A stretch of 64,000 nt of DNA from Edaphochlamys debaryana (lineage: Eukaryota; Chlorophyta; Chlorophyceae; Chlamydomonadales), in assembly GCA_016858145.1 (NCBI GenBank), contig JAEHOE010000025.1, positions 682,001 to 746,000 on the forward strand. Reading direction: 5' to 3'. The translations under genes were made by a program, and so were the position numbers. This document shows, one piece after another, positions 36,282 through 47,661 of this stretch. The first letter of the stretch is position 1. Every line of letters starts with the position of its first letter. The notes under the pieces are model-generated. The model was not told where the DNA came from. It saw only the letters and a program-made list of their open reading frames with translations, and ran no database searches.

Positions 36282-36502
36282 GGCGGGGGTGGGCAGAGGG
36301 GGGGGGCACGTGGGGCAGGCAAGGGGGTGGCAGGCGGGGGGCCTGGAGCATAGAACTGTGGTGCGGGGCTGAGCGGCGGTGGAAGGCCGAAGCGGATGCA
36401 GGGGGGGGGTCAGGCGAAGCACGCGCGGGAGGCTCAGGTTGTTGAGATGCAGTGCGGGTGCTGATGTGGGGAAGGCGCTGTGCTCGAGATGGGTAAGCGC
36501 AG

Positions 36503-36507
36503 TGTAA
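36503..36507 (+). terminator. TGTAA poly(A) signal of the P5CS-like gene
   Basis: TGTAA lies 222 nt downstream of the stop codon, a typical distance for volvocine 3' UTRs. The following stretch to 38311 is intergenic. Long open frames there on both strands have no recognisable domains and look like GC-driven chance frames. Confidence 0.6.
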
Positions 36508-38311
36508 GGACCGGAGCCTCTGAATGGCGACACAGTGCGTGGCACCCCTGGTACGTGGAGTGTGGAGCACACGTGTGCGGGGCCCTGAGTGCGCAGCAGG
36601 CGACGGCCCTTGTGGATTAGGCCTTTGGGTCGGGGGCTGGCTGGAGCGGGGCGGCATGCGACACGGGGAATGGTGGGGCCGGCGAGAGGAGGTCCGCCTC
36701 GCGCGGGGGGAAGCGCAGGGCGTGGGACGAAGCGGTACATGGGGTACATGCGGAGGCAAGGGACTGAAGGGAGGGGCGGCTGAGCGTCGGCGGCGCAAGG
36801 GATGCGCATGGCTGTAGATCCGGTTAGGAGCTGGTCCTGCCGCTGTGACTGCGTGGCCACAGCGTGGAAGACAGTCGGCACGGATGCACGAGGGGCTGGC
36901 GGACAACCGGACATGACGCTACGTGGCTACCAGCATCTACCGGCAGCGCCACTGACCACTCCACTTGTGTGGAGGCAGCGCCCAGGGGGTTAAAAGCAAA
37001 GCGCTCTGCAGCGCTTGGCACGATGGCACGCTTGGCTCCGGACCGCCAGTCACCTCACGGTCGTGGCAAAGCAGGAGATAAGAGTGAGGTGTGCAAGTAG
37101 CCCAGCGCGCTCGCATGTTACCGTAGGGTCTTGAGCGGTTATTGGCGACATGTCTGTCAGCTCTCCAGGGGGTAAAGCGCACTGGCCCCATTGGGTACAG
37201 GGCGCTGGTGTCTCTTTGTAGCGCCCTGTGTGCAGGTGCACCGACTGCTCCAAAGGTGGCCTCCCACAGCGCAGAGCGTTCCACAGGGCAGCACCTGGCA
37301 CACGACATCGTGAGATCGTGTTGCCTGAGTGGACTGGAGTGGACGGACCGAGGCGAGGGTGAGCCTCGAATCGGCCTGCGCAGGGGTGAGAACAACACGC
37401 CCCTCCCCCCCCACACACCAGTGCACTCGTTGCATGGCTGGCCTTGCTTTTCGCGTAACTCTTCTCCCGTGTCTCCTTTCCCCCCCCCCCACAGGGACGG
37501 AAAGGGTCTCAGTCCGCGTCTCCTCTGTACCATCCCCTCCGGCTCCAACCTGTCTGTGCGCTGGGAGAGAAAGGGTGGCGACGTCACGTGGAGCTTTTGG
37601 CGTCCGGCAACTTTCAAAGAGGCCATTGTAAACATCTGCCCCTTGGCGCGTAGCCCCCAGGACAAAGCGGCGCCAGTGCGCACTGCGCAGACTTGCACAT
37701 GCCGGACATGCGTAGGCATGAACTGAACTGAAGCAAAAGTCGGGCTTCAACCGTGTACGCAGTGATAAGTGTAGCTCATAGCATGTGACCAGTGGCAAAG
37801 CGACTGGCGAAGGGAGAAGTATCTCAGGCAGAAGCGATTGGCCGGGCCGTCGTGCGCTCGGACAACGCCAACAGAGCCGAACAGTCCCATCCCACGCATT
37901 TTCCACCTACTCCGGCACACTCTACCTGCCTGTCACACGTAAAAGTTGCGCGCCGTCATTTGCGCCCAAGAGACCACCTACGCCTTCTCAAAGCTACACT
38001 TTCCCCGCCTCGCAAGCGCACGACGCACCTTACCTTAGCTTGATTGGCATACACGAGGACGATTTGGCGTCGCTGAGCACCTGTGCCGGCTTGCAGCTTC
38101 TGGCCCGGACGCGACCAGGAGAGAGGCTGCGCAGGTCGGGCCCTCGCCTCCATGCCTTTCCTTGCCGTATCTACTCAAAACGTAGTCCTGGCATTCCAAC
38201 GCGCCCTGAGGAAGTGGCAGCGCGTCTCACCTCTGACCGGGTCGCCTTGTCCCGCCTCTCGCCACGCACAGTTACCTGGCGTCACGCGCTGCCTAAAAGG
38301 AGCAAAAGGCA

Positions 38312-38665
38312 ATGTTTGCATCAACACCAGTGCGCTCTGGCGCGGCGGTGACGAAACAGCCTACATGCTCCACGATTGGCTCCGGCTCCGGCCCAGCGGC
38401 GCAGGACCTGATCGTCCCATTGCTGGAGGCGCTTGGGATATGTGTACTGCTTTTCGTGCTCTTCTTGGGCTATGGTGAGACACTGGTCGTTCGGCGTGCC
38501 GTGCCTCCACCCGCCTTCGCCTCTGCCTCCGGGCCCCGCCTTGCCGTCGGCGGACTGGGGCATGTCACGCTTTGCTGACTCGCTGTCTTGAACTCGGGCT
38601 CCCTGATGCTCCCCGATGCAGGACGAGCCATGCTGCTGACGGACCTGGCAACTCCCTCGTCGTAG
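38312..38665 (+). CDS. Possible small single-span membrane protein
   Basis: Two exons (38312-38474 and 38622-38665) join in phase across a GTGAGA...GATGCAG intron and encode 68 residues. The N-terminal half is Ser/Thr/Gly-rich. The central LIVPLLEALGICVLLFVLFL is a strong transmembrane helix, and a short tail (GRAMLLTDLATPSS) follows. I do not recognise the family. Small membrane proteins of this layout occur among organelle complex subunits, but nothing here identifies one. The ATG context and proper splice sites favour a real gene; the lack of a nearby TGTAA weakens the case. Confidence 0.4.
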
Positions 38666-39499
38666 GCGATACACACGCCGGTTGTCCGGCGCTTATGACA
38701 CGCCCCCTTCACCTCCCCCATACCGATACGTTGATGTCCTGCTGACGCACGTGCTTCCAACACGTTTATACGCTGAGAGAGTCACATACGTGACCAAGGA
38801 GGAGAGTTGTGAGAGTCGTGAGAGTGAGCAGTGAAGGCCGCACAGGTGGTACACCACATCAACCAATTCATTCACGCGCTTGGGAGCCCGGCTGATCCCC
38901 GCCGTTTTGCATGGATGGCGGGGCCAATCAGCTGGGGGTACCTGGCCGGATCTTTTTGGGCGCACTGGGCAGGTCGATAGCTGCGTCTTACAGAGCGTCA
39001 ACCCTCTAGGATGCCACTAGCTCGGGGTACTGCGAGATTCATGGCGGGGGCTAGCTTACGGGATATGGGCACGACCACTAGTCAGGTACGACGCTTGTGC
39101 TGGGGAGAGCCATGTACTAAGTGGAGGCCTAACTGTTCTCAAACCATACGCTGTGCTGGGGCTGAAGCCTAGCGGTTTTGCCGACAAACTCATTATAAAG
39201 CATGTGCTCTTGTTGCGGCTTGTGGGCGGAAGCTCGCTCGCCTGTGTGATGTGCTGGGTGTGAACCCTGATGTGAAGAGCGCGCTGAGACCGTGTACCGT
39301 TGTGGCTGTCGTTCCGTTTGTGTTTGCTGTTGATGTTTCGTTTTAGTGGGCGCAGCCACCCTTGTCCGCTGCGGACGTTTTGTTGTTCTTTCGCTTTCGT
39401 TTGCTAGCCCGGCTTCAGGCTTCGGGTGGCGATAGGTTATCTGTCTCGTTGCTGCCTAGCAGCAGGGCGGGGCGGGCGGCCCTCGCTAGCTGGATCAAG

Positions 39500-39725
39500 G
39501 CCAAGGCCTACATCCCATATGTATCCTTACGTTAGCCAGAGATAGGGTGTGGGCCGCAGGCCCATAAAGGACCCCCTCATCCGGTCTTCGGTGGACCTCC
39601 TAAGGACACAACAACGGGAGGAGCTGTGATGGCCACCGTGTGAGTAGTGAACAGAGAGCCCTGGGGCGACCGTCGAGGGCCACCATGTGTAACGTGTGAT
39701 GACATCGGGCTGCCCATGTGACAAT
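39500..39725 (-). repeat. Repeat tail, copy 2 (inverted partner 18857-19080)
   Basis: Reverse complement of this stretch matches 18857-19080, from the GCCAGAGATAGGGTGTGG area to CATCGGGCTGCCCATGTGAC. It probably represents the 3' end of the same retroelement. To its left, 39100-39500 is unusually T-rich for this window (for example TTTTGTTGTTCTTTCGCTTT) and holds no supported gene. Confidence 0.55.
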
Positions 39726-39790
39726 GCACTCACCCACGTCGCATCACCGCGCCTACGCTTCTCCCTTCAACACGAGCAGCCCTGAACTCA

Positions 39791-39847
39791 CCCACGTCCA
39801 CGGGATTTGAACCCTCGGTAATTCCGGCCCATCAAACCAGACGTGGG
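39791..39847 (-). other. tRNA-like or SINE-head-like sequence
   Basis: On the minus strand this 57-nt stretch begins CCCACGTC and ends GACGTGGG, a perfect 8-bp acceptor-like stem. Inside are TGGTTTGATGGG, matching an internal polymerase III box A, and GGTTCAAATCC, a perfect box B inside a T-arm-like hairpin. There is no room for an anticodon arm, so it is not a normal tRNA. It sits where the retroelement remnant of this arm has been rearranged. Confidence 0.35.
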
Positions 39848-40349
39848 AGTGCACCCCTAACCGCAAAGCCCGGAGCAGACAGGCAAACTACACGCCGCCG
39901 TACAAGCATTCACCGCCCATACCGCCATACCGGTGCATGAAGATGGTTGGGCTTGGGAGCTCTCAGGTTCAGCCCGACGCTCTGCAAGGCATTCCAGCCC
40001 TTCCGGGAGTTTCGGCAAGCGTTGGCCCTTGCATACTACGGCTGCTACCATTCTCGATTTCGCCTTGTACGAAACGTCACTGTGCCAGCCTAATATGGTG
40101 CCTGTACAGTATCTACAGCGCAATGGGTCCGACCCCCAGGGTTACGGGCAGCCGCTATCGGGCCCAGCTGGCCCATTGCAGCAAAGCTAAAGGAACACGA
40201 CCCACTCCCTGACGCCACTACTCAGGCCTTGAGCACACGTTGCAAGATGGGCAGCCCATCGTGGACCTGCCTCAGACGCACTGGCTGCCGTGCAGACGTG
40301 CACAGAGCTCCAAGACACCAAGGGCTCCTGGCCACACCGCGCGCCGTGC

Positions 40350-43300
40350 CTAGAGCCCCAGCCCCCGCAGACGCATACCCCAGGACCTACGCGCCCCTGC
40401 ACCCGCCGCCGCTACCGCCACTGCCTTGCGCGGGCTCTTGGCTGGCGGCGAGCCGGCGGCCCTGCTCACCGCCTGCACGCACCCCGCCTGCGCCGCCACG
40501 CCCCGCGCCACCAGCGCCGCGCCCCGCGCCGGGCTCGCCGGGGCAGCGGCCGGGCCCCGCCCGCGCCCCAGCAGGGGCCGCGACGCCACGGTCACAGCCG
40601 TAAGCGGGCGACCAGCGGGCGACACGGGGCCCGGCGGAGCCGACGATGACGGGGCCTGGCCAGGCGCAGGAGGGTGTACGGACGCGTCCAGTGCCGAGAG
40701 ACCTCCCGTGTTGTCGAGCAGCAGGCGCCGCCGCACGCCGCCGGTGCGGGCGGGGAGGAGGGGGCTGGCTGCCGTTAGGGTCGCCTGGCTGCCGTTGCCG
40801 CTGCCACTGCCCTTTGCCATAGCATCAGCCGAGCTGGGAGCCGCCGCCCATGCACCGTCGCTGCGCTGCGCATCAGCGTCGTCTTGCTCTGACGCAAGGC
40901 CGCTAGCTGCGGCACGGGCCGTTGCGCTGTCTGTGGCGCGACCCGCAGCACTGGGGTCTGTGATGTGGATGGCCGCCCGGCTTCCGCGGGCCCGCAGCCA
41001 CCGCAGCAGATGCAGCGCGGGCGGTAGCCGCAGCGGTGCCCTGGGCTGCTGCTGCTGCCGCTGCTGCGTCGCGGGGACGGCAGCATCCGCCGCGGTGGGC
41101 TGCTGTGCCTTAGCGGCACCTCCAGTGCTGCCGCCGCGGCCCCACCGCCTCGCCGGCCGTGCCCCTGCGCCGGCCTCCCCGGCCGCCGCATCTGCCTTTG
41201 CCTTTGCCGCAGCAGCCAGGCGCTCCTCCACCTGGCATGGGCACAGCGCATAAAGAATACCAAGTCACGGGTCTGCTGACTTGCGCCTCTTGCATTGGTG
41301 AACGCCCCCAGCCCGTGTCTCGCCCCTCAGCTGTGCCGTTATGCAATCCCTTCGGCCCCGGCCCACCCCACCTGCTCCGGAGTGAGCCCCAGCGCCGCCG
41401 CCAGCACCTGCGCCTGCGCCGCCGTGTCCCCCAGGAAGCCGCCGTGGCCGTGGTGGGGGTGGAACAGCACCCGGGGCCGCGGCGCGTCGGGGGGCAGCAG
41501 CGCAGCGCGGTTGGCCTGCGACAGAGCGAGGGAGGCAGACCGCTTCAAGACAAGTTGCAGCAAGGGTCACAGACGCGCCCGGACTCATCCTTAAAGCCGG
41601 GACCCCACCCCCCTTCCCCCGCTCACCAGGATGGCCCGCACGTCCTCCGCCGGCACCAGGTTGTCCCGCCCCGACAGCACCACGCAGCACAGCGGGGGCA
41701 GCTCCGAGGGCCACAGGTTGACGCGCGGCCAGTCCATGCGGTGCCGCAGCGCCACGGAGCAGTGGAACTCGGCCGTCACCAGGCCTGGGAGGGGCAGGAG
41801 GGGTGCGGGCGGGGGGTGCGGGCGGGGGGTGCGGGCGGGGGGTGCGGGTGGGGGGTGCGGGCGGGGGGTGCGGGCGGGGGGTGCGGGCGGGGCAGCGGTC
41901 AACAGCCAGGTCGTCAGGGAGAGCGCGCAACTAGTGCCAGGCGCCCAGGCCCCAAACCGGCGGACACCCGGGCACACGCACCTCGAAGCAGGTACCGAAA
42001 GAAAGCCCGCCGGAGCTCAGCCGCCGGCCCCGGCGGCCTGCCCGCATCGTCGACGCTGCCCAGCCCAGCGGCCGCGGCGCCCTCCGTCGCGGGCCGCAGC
42101 GAGGCCTCCGCCGACGCTGCCACCGCCGCCACCGCCTCCCGCTCCGCCGCCGCCACCGCCTCCGCGGCTTGCGCCGCCTGGGCCTGGGCCTCTGCCGCCT
42201 GCTGCTGGGCTGGGCCTGCCTGGGCCCCTGTGGGCCTGGGGTCCATGGGCACCAGGTAGATGGCGTTGCGGACCAGGTGCGGCAGGAACAGGGCGAAGCT
42301 GGGGGGCCAGGGGCGGGGAGAAGAACGGTGGGGTTACCGCACGGGGTTACCGGTGCGAAGACGAATTGTCTGGGATAGGGACGGGTAGCGGAGGCGGCGC
42401 GGAGACTGCGGTGGGGCATGTGGGTGCGTGATTGTGAGATGCCCCCGCCATGTGTCCTGCTTCCTGATGGGGAAGAGGTCGTCTACTGCTGGATTGATCC
42501 AGCTGCCGCATCCACTCCACCCCGCCCGCTCCGCCGCACCCACCACACGGGGTCCACCAGAGTGAGCCGAGCCACCTGGGGCGCCTGCGGCGATGCCGCC
42601 GCCACTTTGATCATGCCCGCCGCCACCAGAGTGCCGTACGAGTGGGCCAGCACGGACACGGACCTGACGCCCTGCGGTTGGGGTGCAGCAGGGTAGGGGT
42701 GAGGGCAGGACGTAGAGCACGGCAAAGGAGGTACCAGGAGGGGTGGATGAGGGCAGGAGACAGAACAAGAGAGAGACAGGGTTGGCCTTCGCGCAGCTCC
42801 ATAACCCATACCCACTACGCAGCCTCCAACAGGGTGGCTCCTCCACTGGGTCCCCGCAATCCCATACCCATTACGCAGCCTCCAACGGCGCGACCCCGCT
42901 CCACGCCCCTCTCACCCGCTGCGCCAGGAACGCTGCCACGTCAGCCGCCACCTCGTGGGGTGCGGGGATGTGGGCGCACAGGCGCATGGACACTGCAGCG
43001 AAGCGGGGTCAGGGGGCCATGGGGAGGGTGGCGATGAGGGGGGAGGTGACAAGTTGGGTGTCAGCTGCCTCGAAACTGGTAAAAGGGCCGAGCCCTAGAT
43101 TGGCTGGGCAGCGGTAAATGTGTGCAGGCATGCTGCAAAGCGCGGGGCCGTGTGGTGCGCTCCGCGCGAAGCTCCTGTTGTTGTTGTTGTTGTTACACGG
43201 GGAACAGGGGGCCGAGGATGGACGCGGGGCGAACCACATTTCCACGCCGACCGGCGACAAAGTGTTGCAAGTACTTCCTCCTCGACGGATCTGAGCTTTT

Positions 43301-46258
43301 GATGGTAAGCTAGCAACATCGCGCTCGGTCTGGGCTTGGTCAGCGAGGTTTGACCGAAGTCACCGCAGCCATCCTCGCAACAGCCGCGCGCAAACTTCCT
43401 TCAAAGCGCTGTATTGATATCATAACGAATCTGAATTGCCCCTTGGGCTATGGGTGCGAGCTGGTGCGACTGCCTTCCCAACATGTTGAGTTTGCGTAGG
43501 GTGGATGAGTTTCCGTCAACTCTCAACCATATACGATAGGCATAAACAAACTAAAGCTTGTGGCATTGCGGGCTAGGCGTGAATCGCATGTTTATGTGTG
43601 ACAGCCCAAAAAGTTGGGTGCAGGTGAGGGCAAGTCACAACTGCAGGGTCGCAGGGCACTCCGCGGCTCAAGACAAGGCTGCATGCCTCAGTCCCCAGAC
43701 CCCTGCACCGCGCCCTCCAGCGCACCCACCGTGCTTGTACTGCACTGCGTACACGGCCCGGCCGCCCCCCGCAGCCGCCACGGTGCGGCCCAGCAGGCGC
43801 AGGTAGGGCGCCAGGCCCAGGCCGATGCCGTGCAGGAACAGCAGAGGCTCCTGCGCCGCACCCTCCTCCTCCCTTGCACCGGCCTCCGGCACGCCCTCCC
43901 CCGCCGCCCCTCCCTTCGTCTCAGGGGCGTCGCTCGCAGCAGCGGCATCGACAGACCCCACCGCGTCCTGCCTGGTAGCCCCCGCTGCACCCATGCCCTC
44001 GGCTTGGACGGGCGCAGCCGGGGCGCGGGCGGCAGAGCCCCAGCGCCGGGGCGGCACCGGCGGGCGGCGCTGCGAGGGCGGGGTCCACACGTAGACCGTG
44101 GCAGCGCCGGCGGGGGTGGGCGCGGGGGTGAAGCCCATGGCTGTGAGGGCGACGTGGGAGGCGCCGGCGATGGCCTCGGTGAGCAGGTAGAAGGCGAGCG
44201 GGCGGTAGGAGGCGGAGATAGGGTCGACGACGGCGCCGAACAGGCGCGGCTCTTGAGCGGCGGCTGACCGGCCGCGCGGCTGCTGCGACAAGGATGAACT
44301 GGGAGTGGTCGTGGCGGAAGGAGGTGGCGGTGGTGCGGAGGCAGAGGCGGTGGGGGCTGTGACGGCGGAGCGTTGTGCGGCACGGACCGCATGCAGCCGC
44401 CGGCCGAGCCAGGCCAGCGGCCGCAGCTGGGGCGGCAGCAGGCGGCTCTGGGCGCCGGTGGCAGCAGTGATGGGCTGTGGAACCATATGCACTGTACCTG
44501 GGCTGGGGCCCTGACATGCGGGGCCGTCAGTGATAACGGCAGAGCCCTCGACACCGCCAGCGTCAGCGGCGCTGCAGGTGGCGGCGGCGGATGCCTCCAG
44601 GTCCTGGACCTCAGCCGCCGCCATCGCCACCTCCACAGCCGCCTCCGCCATTGCCGCCCCGACCTGCGCCTCCGCCTGCGCCTGCGCCTGCGCCGCCGCC
44701 TCCGCCACCTGCAGCTGCTGCAGCCACGTCGCCGTCGCAGCGCCCGCTCCGCCACCCGACTCCACTAAGCTCCCTGCCAAGCCCAGACCCGCCGCACCGC
44801 CCTCGCCGCCCACGCTCGCTCCTGCAGCTTGCGGCGGGACGCAGGGCAGCTCCAGTGCAGCCACCAGCCGCAGAGCCAGCGCCTCCAGCTCAGCCGCCGC
44901 TGCCGGCCCCGACCCAGATGGCCCCTGCGCCGCCGCCTGCGCCTCAGGAGCCGCCTCGGCGCCCGACGCCTCCTGGCCGCCCCGCGGCGCCGTTGCCGTC
45001 TCCTGTGGTCTCACCAGCGTTGACAGCAGCGGCAGCGGCGGTAGGGGCAGAGGCAGAGGCAGGGGCAGCGGTAGGGACAGAAGCGCAGGCGGGGCCGCGG
45101 CCTGCCTGACGGCCCAGGGCGGCGGCGGCGGGGGCGTGGTGAGGTAGGCCAGCAGCCGCGCCACGAGGTCGGGTCGGAGCTGGTGCCCCTCCAGGCCGCT
45201 GAACCACTGCGCCAACAGGTGGCCCCCGCGCAGCAGGGACATGTGGCCCTCCTGAGATGTGGGAACGGAGAGGAGGGGGCCGGTAGAGGATGACCGGAGG
45301 AAAGGCAGGCTCAGTGGACCATGTGAGGCTACAGGAGCACAGACGTGGGCGGCACCTCTGCCCCGGGCGCACCTGCGGGTCCAGCAGCTTGCGTGCGAGC
45401 AGCTCCGCCCGCGCGGCCCGGTCCATGTCTGCAGGGGGCGCCGGGGAACCGGGGGCACAAGTGAGAGGCGTTAGCCGGCACACAGCACGATGACAGAAGC
45501 ATGGGGCCTGGGGCTAACACGAACTCAGTGGCCGGGTACTGGTGCGCACCCCCGCTTGCCGCGAGCTCACCCAGGTAGTCCCGGCTCAGGCCCAGCATCT
45601 GCAGGCTGTCCTGCAGAGTCGCCCGCGGCTGCCTGGCAGCAGCGACGTGCGGGCGCATCCATCGCCCTCCGCCGGCGCCCTGAGGGGACGACCCCACGGC
45701 TGCCGCAGCCGTCGCCTGGACGGGGCCTGACATGGACCTCGCGTGCGCGGCCGCCCCAACGGAGTCCGCGGCACCGGGAGCGCCGGCAGGCCCCGTAGGG
45801 AACAGCTCGGCCAGAGTCTGGGGCCCGGGCAGGCTCGAGGTGTGGGGCGTGGGCTTGGCTGATTGCGCTACCGCAGGCCGCTGTGGCGGGGCGCTGGAGG
45901 TGGCAAAGGCCTCGACCCCCTCCGAGCCCGGGACCGCCCCGGCGACATCGTCGGAGCTTGCTGCCGATGGCGCGCTGTCCAGCCGCTGATGGGTGGGGTG
46001 GGTGTCCTCCAGCCGTTGCTTGGATGGCGAGTCACAGCGGGGTCTCGCGCGCGGGTGGTGGTGTTGGCGGAAGCGGAGTGCGGCAGAGGCTGCGAAGACG
46101 CACTCCCCAGTCAAGAGCGCGAGCGCGGCGCGAGGAGGCAGGATCGCCAAGGCCACGGCGACCATTACAATCGAAACTGAAGGGAGTATGGGTAGTGCAT
46201 GCGCGTCAGCGCGGGGCAGGGTGCGTGCATGCGCCCGAGGGACAACGCAGCCGAGCAA
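40350..46258 (-). CDS. Large alpha/beta-hydrolase, paralogue B
   Basis: Exons join in phase: 45571-46258, 45373-45428, 43730-45251, 42916-42992, 42544-42671, 41982-42298, 41627-41784, 41372-41515 and 40350-41231. They give about 1,323 residues if translation starts at 46258. Both paralogues keep a CAG acceptor in front of TTTCGAT (46176 here), so a further 5' exon is possible and the start is uncertain. The catalytic motifs match paralogue A: LFLHGIG, LAHSYGTLVA, SGRDNLVP and HHGHGGF are all intact. Differences from A are mostly lengths of Ala/Pro/Leu-rich inserts, a shorter tail and absence of the intron that A has at 11634-11830. The substrate is unknown. Both copies look functional at the level of reading frame and triad. 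Confidence 0.8.
41800..41893. repeat. 13-bp minisatellite in hydrolase B intron
   Basis: About seven tandem units of TGCGGGCGGGGGG lie in the intron before the exon beginning GLVTAEFHC. The same intron in paralogue A (near 15960-15990) has only about two units, so the array expanded after duplication or contracted in A. Confidence 0.85.
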
Positions 46259-47042
46259 AGCAGGGCCGCCAGCGTCATCAGGTACTGACCCAGCCGCGCA
46301 CTCCTAGCAAAGTGTCGAGCCCCGCCTTGCTTCCCGCTGGGCTCGCTGGGCTTGCCAACCGCGCGGCACATGCTTCGCAACACCACGCCACACCGCGCGC
46401 TCACCCCAGCTTGTGCCATCGAGCCTGGGCAGGCCAGCGAGTGATGCAGGCTGCGAGCGCTCACGCGATGGATCCATCGCTGACAGGCGACGTGCAAGCC
46501 CTATTCCGGGAATGCTCGCTGTTAGCGACCAACTGCAAGATGGGGACTGCGCAGCTATGTTTGTATAACGAGCAAGGGACGCAGTGCAGGGGCCAGCTTG
46601 TGCGTGTGTGTGTGTACGTCCGCGGGCGTACATCCGTCGAGTGCACGGCACGACTCGCCCGCTTCCCCGACAGCTGGGCTACGGGCGTATTGGACGGGGC
46701 ACGCCCCACGCCCAGCGTACACGCTACGCTCACGTTGGCCACAACGGCACGCAACTGTCCCACAACACCTATCGCTTGCGTGGGTCGGGGCACTGGGGCA
46801 ACCGCGTCCTAGCTTGGGCGAGGGCGGGGGGGACGCTAGGCGGTGGCCATAATCCGTAGCTAGCGAGGGATGATAAGGGGTCAGGCGAGGGTGCGAGGGG
46901 ATGTCCTGCAGGCGCACGGGTTGCTGGCGCAGCTGGCGTGACATGCGGCACATGCCCTGGCATGTCTGGTGCCAGGCCTGGCGCCTTTCACCTTATGATG
47001 CACCCGCCCACCGACGCCCACCTGCCCCCAAACGACTGCAGG

Positions 47043-47453
47043 GCAGGGTTGCACAATACGGCAGCCCCCGGTGCCAATACGCGTATTAATACGCAATACG
47101 GCCCCCTCCTCGCTAATACGGCTTAATACGGCTTCAATACGGCGGCGCCCAGCCGTATTAATACGGCAGTGTACGGCAGCCCATACTGCCGCCTTGTGCA
47201 CGAGCGAATGCGCTCCGCGTTCACGTAGAAGTGCAGGGAACGCTTAGGGCATCGGCTACGGCGGAACGGACGGCTGAGCGGCCGACCGACGCACCCCAGC
47301 ACCCCACGTTACCCCCTCCCCTCCGCCGGCCCCCGGCTGCCCGGGCGGTACCCCCGCGCCGCATGCCGTATTAATACGGCAGCAAGAGGCCGTATCCCCG
47401 TATTAATACGTATACGTATTAATACGGGGACTGATATGTATCGGCAACCCTGC
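47043..47453. mobile_element. MITE-like non-autonomous DNA transposon
   Basis: The 411-bp element has perfect 10-bp terminal inverted repeats (GCAGGGTTGC / GCAACCCTGC) and is flanked by a 6-bp duplication TGCAGG (47037-47042 and 47454-47459). The left arm of the inverted duplication has a single uninterrupted TGCAGG at the matching place (10684-10689, reverse strand), which is the empty site. The interior carries no protein. It is rich in AATACGG/CCGTATT motifs and CGTATTAATACG palindromes and is much more AT-rich than its surroundings. Confidence 0.85.
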
Positions 47454-47585
47454 TGCAGGGGACCTCTCTCGTCGTGCTTGACGTTGCTGGTGCACACTGC
47501 CGACACTTGCTTTCTGCAGCCCCACAAGCATGCACGGCAGATCACAACTAGCCCAGAGCAGCAGAGCTTTCGTTTGCTTATCCCT

Positions 47586-47647
47586 GGGGCTCAGCTCTTT
47601 TGGGCTGAGCCCCCGCCGTCAGGCCTTCGGGGGGGCGAACGCCCCCC
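47586..47647. repeat. Pair of tight perfect hairpins
   Basis: GGGGCTCAGC (47586-47595) pairs perfectly with GCTGAGCCCC (47604-47613) across an 8-nt loop. Then GGGGGGCG pairs with CGCCCCCC (47630-47647) across AA. They lie between the duplicated hydrolase arm and the duplicated XPO1 upstream segment. Confidence 0.6.
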
Positions 47648-47661
47648 AGGATTACCCCGTG

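Larger units (their letters stand above)
39846..47487 (-). repeat. Inverted duplication, right arm
   Basis: Reverse complement of 10666-18080. It contains hydrolase paralogue B and, unlike the left arm, a 411-bp MITE-like insertion, an expanded 13-bp minisatellite in one hydrolase intron and a (GTT)n run near 43173-43191. The inner end (39846-40240) is retroelement sequence related to 17700-18080. Confidence 0.85.

Noticed and set aside
37157..37906. 249-codon minus-strand open frame downstream of the P5CS-like gene
   Set aside because: Overlaps plus-strand frames of similar length, contains no domain, and its residue composition looks like translated GC-rich intergenic DNA.
39791..39847. 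A normal tRNA gene
   Set aside because: Box A, box B and an acceptor-like stem are present, but there is no anticodon arm, so it cannot be a functional standard tRNA.
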